This document shows positions 61,801 through 64,000 of a stretch of DNA of 64,000 bases, piece by piece (position 1 is the first letter of the stretch; each line of letters opens with the position of its first letter). The position numbers and the translations under genes are program-made. Source of the stretch: Corynebacterium coyleae (lineage in GTDB: Bacteria; Actinomycetota; Actinomycetes; Mycobacteriales; Mycobacteriaceae); NCBI RefSeq assembly GCF_030408635.1, contig NZ_CP047198.1, forward strand, positions 992,001-1,056,000. Direction: 5' to 3'. The notes beneath the pieces were generated by a model, which had not been told where the DNA came from, searched no databases, and saw only the letters and a program-made list of their open reading frames with translations.

Positions 61801-61937
61801 AAGAATCCATCCAAGACATCCTCGACGGCAAAACCCAACTCGCAGGCACCGTCGTCGGCCAAGGCGAAGGCTGGATCACCGAACTGGACACCGATGATCT
61901 GGCACAACTGATCAGCTACAGGGGGCAAAATGACTAA
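58809..61937 (+). CDS. SNF2-family helicase with N-terminal DUF3670-type domain
   Basis: 1042 residues. The N-terminal about 560 residues have a bacterial SNF2-associated region; around 440-480 it reads [16 protein letters not shown]-like (seen as [16 protein letters not shown]). The ATPase core has DMGLGKTLQ near 598, DEAQAIKN near 688, [15 protein letters not shown] near 720, then [20 protein letters not shown] in motif V/VI. HepA-type enzymes act on nucleoprotein complexes. The ATG at 58809 is preferred over GTG 58788. A SWIM protein overlaps its 3' end by 8 bases. Confidence 0.92.
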   Translation: [1042 protein letters not shown]

Positions 61938-62745
61938 ACGCCCACGCGAAGACAACGTCATCTACGCCAACTTCGGCGCACGCACACGCGTCTCCAGCCC
62001 AGCCGAAACCGGGGCGCAGACCAGCGAACCCTCGCGCGTCAACAGGCTATCCGCACCAGCGATGCGCATATTCAACGCTGCAGTGCGCCAAACCGACGTC
62101 GCGCGCGCCAAACGCGGCCGCACCTACGCCGACGGCGGGCATGTCCTTGGGCTGACCGCCGTAACTAATGGAATGCACGCAGACGTTGCAGGCAGCCAAA
62201 ACGAGCCCTTCCGCACCACACTCGTCCTGCCGCACCGCAGCCGCGAAGACATCGAAACAGCCATCGGCTCGCTTGTGCGCGAAGCAGGTTCCCTCGAGCG
62301 CCTCCGTGCCGGGGAACTCAATGACGACGTCCTTGACATCCTGCTCTGCTCCTCACCCGACGAGGTGCGGTTTTACTGCGACTGCCCGGACAACGCCCAA
62401 GTTTGCAAGCACGCGGTCGCGTTCGCACAGTGCGCTGCCGAACTTATCGACGACGACCCGAGCCTCATCCTCTCCATGCGCGGCATCACGCTTAACGCGC
62501 TCGAAGACCGCAAACGGCGCGAATCACACAACATGGCGCTCGAGAACTCCGCGCCGGGTTCGCCGTACTTCTGGGATGGGCACGACCTGCCCGATCTGCC
62601 ACACCCGAAGATCGCGCCGATGATCGAAGATTCGGACATCCACTTGCTGCACCGTGCGATGCAATCTGTGTCGTTTACCAACATCGACCAATTGCGCGCG
62701 GTAGCAGATATCGAGGATCTTTACGACGACCTCACGCGTTCATAG
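61930..62745 (+). CDS. SWIM zinc finger protein, partner of the SNF2 helicase
   Basis: 271 residues. The SWIM motif (Cys-x-Cys-x-n-Cys-x-His) is seen as CDCPDNAQVCKHAVAF near residue 148. The N-terminal part has a basic RAKRGRTYADGG stretch resembling other SWIM proteins that pair with SNF2 helicases. Overlap of 8 bases with the helicase gene implies coupled translation. It likely targets the helicase to DNA or protein partners. Confidence 0.9.
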   Translation: MTKRPREDNVIYANFGARTRVSSPAETGAQTSEPSRVNRLSAPAMRIFNAAVRQTDVARAKRGRTYADGGHVLGLTAVTNGMHADVAGSQNEPFRTTLVLPHRSREDIETAIGSLVREAGSLERLRAGELNDDVLDILLCSSPDEVRFYCDCPDNAQVCKHAVAFAQCAAELIDDDPSLILSMRGITLNALEDRKRRESHNMALENSAPGSPYFWDGHDLPDLPHPKIAPMIEDSDIHLLHRAMQSVSFTNIDQLRAVADIEDLYDDLTRS

Positions 62746-62758
62746 TTCATATGTTCGA
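62743..62758. promoter_or_regulatory. Imperfect LexA (SOS) box before sbcD
   Basis: TAGTTCATATGTTCGA against the corynebacterial TCGAAM-ANNT-GTTCGA consensus: 11 of 14 fixed positions match, with an intact right half and a poor left half. It overlaps the SWIM stop codon and ends 45 bases before the sbcD ATG. Confidence 0.35.
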
Positions 62759-62803
62759 ATATATTGTGTGCTGTGTCGTGATGGGGTGGTAGTTGTTGTG
62801 GGT

Positions 62804-63952
62804 ATGACGCGCACGACATTCATTCACACGTCCGACCTGCAGTTGGGCATGACAAGGAAGTTCCTGTCCGCCGACGCCCAATCGCGTTTCAACGAAGCCC
62901 GGCTCCGCGCGGTAACGCGCCTCGGCGAGATCGCCGAAGAGCGCGGAGCTGAATTTATCGTGGTTGCAGGCGACGTGTTCGAACACAATTCGCTCAAGCG
63001 CGAAACGCGGGGGCGCGCACTCGAAGCATTGCGGCATCTCCCGGTGCCGGTGTATCTGTTGCCGGGAAACCACGACCCGTTGGTGGCGGATTCCATCTTT
63101 AATTTCACCTCTGACATTGATGGGGTGACGGTCTTGGGAGACTCCACGCCCGTGGAGGTCCGCGAAGGCGTGGAGATTGTCGGTGCGCCACTGCTGGCCA
63201 AGCATGCCTCCGAGGATTTGTGCGCGAAGGGGATTCGGAATCTGGAGCCGACAGAAAACGTGCGCATCTTGGTCGGCCACGGCCAGGCAGAAGGCTATGG
63301 CACCGAGGAGACGGCGGCGCTTATCGACATTGCCAAACTAGATGCGGCAATCGATCGCGGCGTGATCGATTACGTGGCGTTGGGAGATACCCACTCCACG
63401 CAATCACTGTCGGACTCAGGTCGAGTGTGGTTCTCCGGCTCCCCGGAAACCACCGACTACTTCGACCGTTCACCTGGCGCGAAGGGCGGGGAAGTGGATT
63501 CCGGCAACGCGCTAGTCGTGACCGTGGAGAAGGACAGTCTGACATCCACAGTCGAGGTTGAGAAGGTTCCGGTTGGCACCTGGACGTTCGAAGCACGCTT
63601 CTGGGAGGTCAACGATGCCGACGATGTTGCCGCGGTTATCGACGATCTGAAGGCCTATCCTGCGAAGGATCGGACCGTGATCAAGTATGCGCTCTCCGGC
63701 ACGCTTGGCCTGGAAGCAACCCGTACGTTGCAACGAGAGTTAGACGAGTTAGAGCCGGTCTTTGCCGCTCTCTACGAGCGGGAGCGGTTGATGAGCCTGC
63801 ACCTCGAGCCAGACGAGGAAGAGCTAGAGAATTTGCCGCTGACGGGTTACGCCAAGGAGGCGATGCGCGAGCTTATAGGTGTTGCTGGCGATGAGGCTAC
63901 AGCGCGCGATGCCGTGAACTTGTTGTTCCGTCTGTCTAAGGAGGTCCACTAA
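62804..63952 (+). CDS. sbcD: Exonuclease SbcD (Mre11 family)
   Basis: 382 residues, nuclease subunit of the SbcCD complex that opens hairpin and blocked DNA ends. Metallophosphatase motifs are seen: HTSDLQLG near residue 8, VVAGDVFEHN near 52, LPGNHDP near 87, VGHGQAEGYG near 153 and YVALGDTHS near 193 (Asp/His of the two-metal site). The C-terminus is shorter than in E. coli. ATG 62804 gives the family start; the frame to 62768 adds an unlikely Val-rich piece. A GGAGG before the next ATG couples it to sbcC. Confidence 0.92.
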   Translation: MTRTTFIHTSDLQLGMTRKFLSADAQSRFNEARLRAVTRLGEIAEERGAEFIVVAGDVFEHNSLKRETRGRALEALRHLPVPVYLLPGNHDPLVADSIFNFTSDIDGVTVLGDSTPVEVREGVEIVGAPLLAKHASEDLCAKGIRNLEPTENVRILVGHGQAEGYGTEETAALIDIAKLDAAIDRGVIDYVALGDTHSTQSLSDSGRVWFSGSPETTDYFDRSPGAKGGEVDSGNALVVTVEKDSLTSTVEVEKVPVGTWTFEARFWEVNDADDVAAVIDDLKAYPAKDRTVIKYALSGTLGLEATRTLQRELDELEPVFAALYERERLMSLHLEPDEEELENLPLTGYAKEAMRELIGVAGDEATARDAVNLLFRLSKEVH

Positions 63953-63954
63953 TC

Positions 63955-64000
63955 ATGCGTATCCATTCGCTGACCCTCGACAATGTTCGTGCGATTGAGC
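63955..64000 (+). CDS. sbcC: SbcC-like ATPase, N-terminal fragment
   Basis: Only the first 15 codons are in the window, reading MRIHSLTLDNVRAIE. That is the typical start of SbcC/RecN-type SMC-like ATPases (strand leading to the F/V-R-x-I motif before Walker A). It begins two bases after the sbcD stop with a GGAGG about 11 bases upstream. The rest lies beyond the window. Confidence 0.75.
   Translation, partial: MRIHSLTLDNVRAIE

Noticed and set aside
1-64000. tRNA, rRNA, CRISPR array or insertion sequence
   Set aside because: No cloverleaf-like run, no spaced identical repeats and no transposase-like frame with terminal inverted repeats were noticed in a reading by eye.

Overview
The window comes from a Corynebacterium chromosome (Actinobacteria, high G+C). 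It carries mycothiol (mshB), glucosyl-3-phosphoglycerate (gpgS) and actinobacterial glycogen (glgA/glgC) genes. It also has the fused E2/E1 2-oxoglutarate dehydrogenase typical of the group, a sigE-cseE-tatB block and many short-spaced -10/ATG starts that suggest leaderless mRNAs. Gene order from lpqW to odhA follows the C. glutamicum chromosome as I remember it. The species cannot be fixed from the sequence. I saw no rRNA, tRNA, insertion sequence, prophage or CRISPR array.

Layout. 1-4.1 kb: end of an LpqW-like binding protein, mshB, a small membrane protein, ferredoxin, dapC, GtrA. 4.1-5.7 kb: an HNH protein and an acetyltransferase. 5.7-11.6 kb: the rest of the succinylase branch of lysine/diaminopimelate synthesis (dapD, a degenerate second dapD, dapE) with two tandem amino-acid permeases. 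11.6-15.4 kb: LOG-family protein, folP2, gpgS, a DivIVA-like protein, DUF3117 and a methyltransferase. 15.4-19.3 kb: glycogen genes glgA and glgC, with a GH32-like protein that seems to lack all three catalytic acids. 19.3-23.9 kb: O-methyltransferase, sigE, anti-sigma factor, tatB, mrp, a stress protein and a lipoprotein. 23.9-32.3 kb: odhA, a fused two-half ABC exporter and a membrane-associated protein. 32.4-41.3 kb: carboxylesterase, acidic protein, MFS permease, nucleoside hydrolase, a complete ECF transporter and a lipoprotein. 41.3-51.6 kb: a PLD-helicase-DUF3427 protein with a MutT partner, ldh, hisD, an amino-acid permease, a second lipoprotein and a citrate-type transporter. 51.7-64 kb: DEAD-box helicase, two tandem secreted S1 proteases, DUF2269 protein, secreted HNH nuclease, putP, a SNF2 helicase with a SWIM partner, and sbcD-sbcC.

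The most interesting signal is not an annotated gene. In the roughly 400-base gap in front of the permease at 47317-48726 lies, on the minus strand, a 30-codon leader peptide ending in three consecutive His codons before Leu and the stop. It is followed by mutually exclusive antiterminator and terminator pairings and a T-run. This looks like a classical histidine attenuator. It predicts that the permease imports histidine, and the permease is convergent with a lone hisD.

Other points of note are an ECF ATPase fusion whose ATP-site motifs are split so that only one composite site can be complete, the GH32-like pseudoenzyme coupled to glgA, and the MutT/PLD-helicase/DUF3427 pair. Assignments rest on motif reading and gene order. 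No database search was run.
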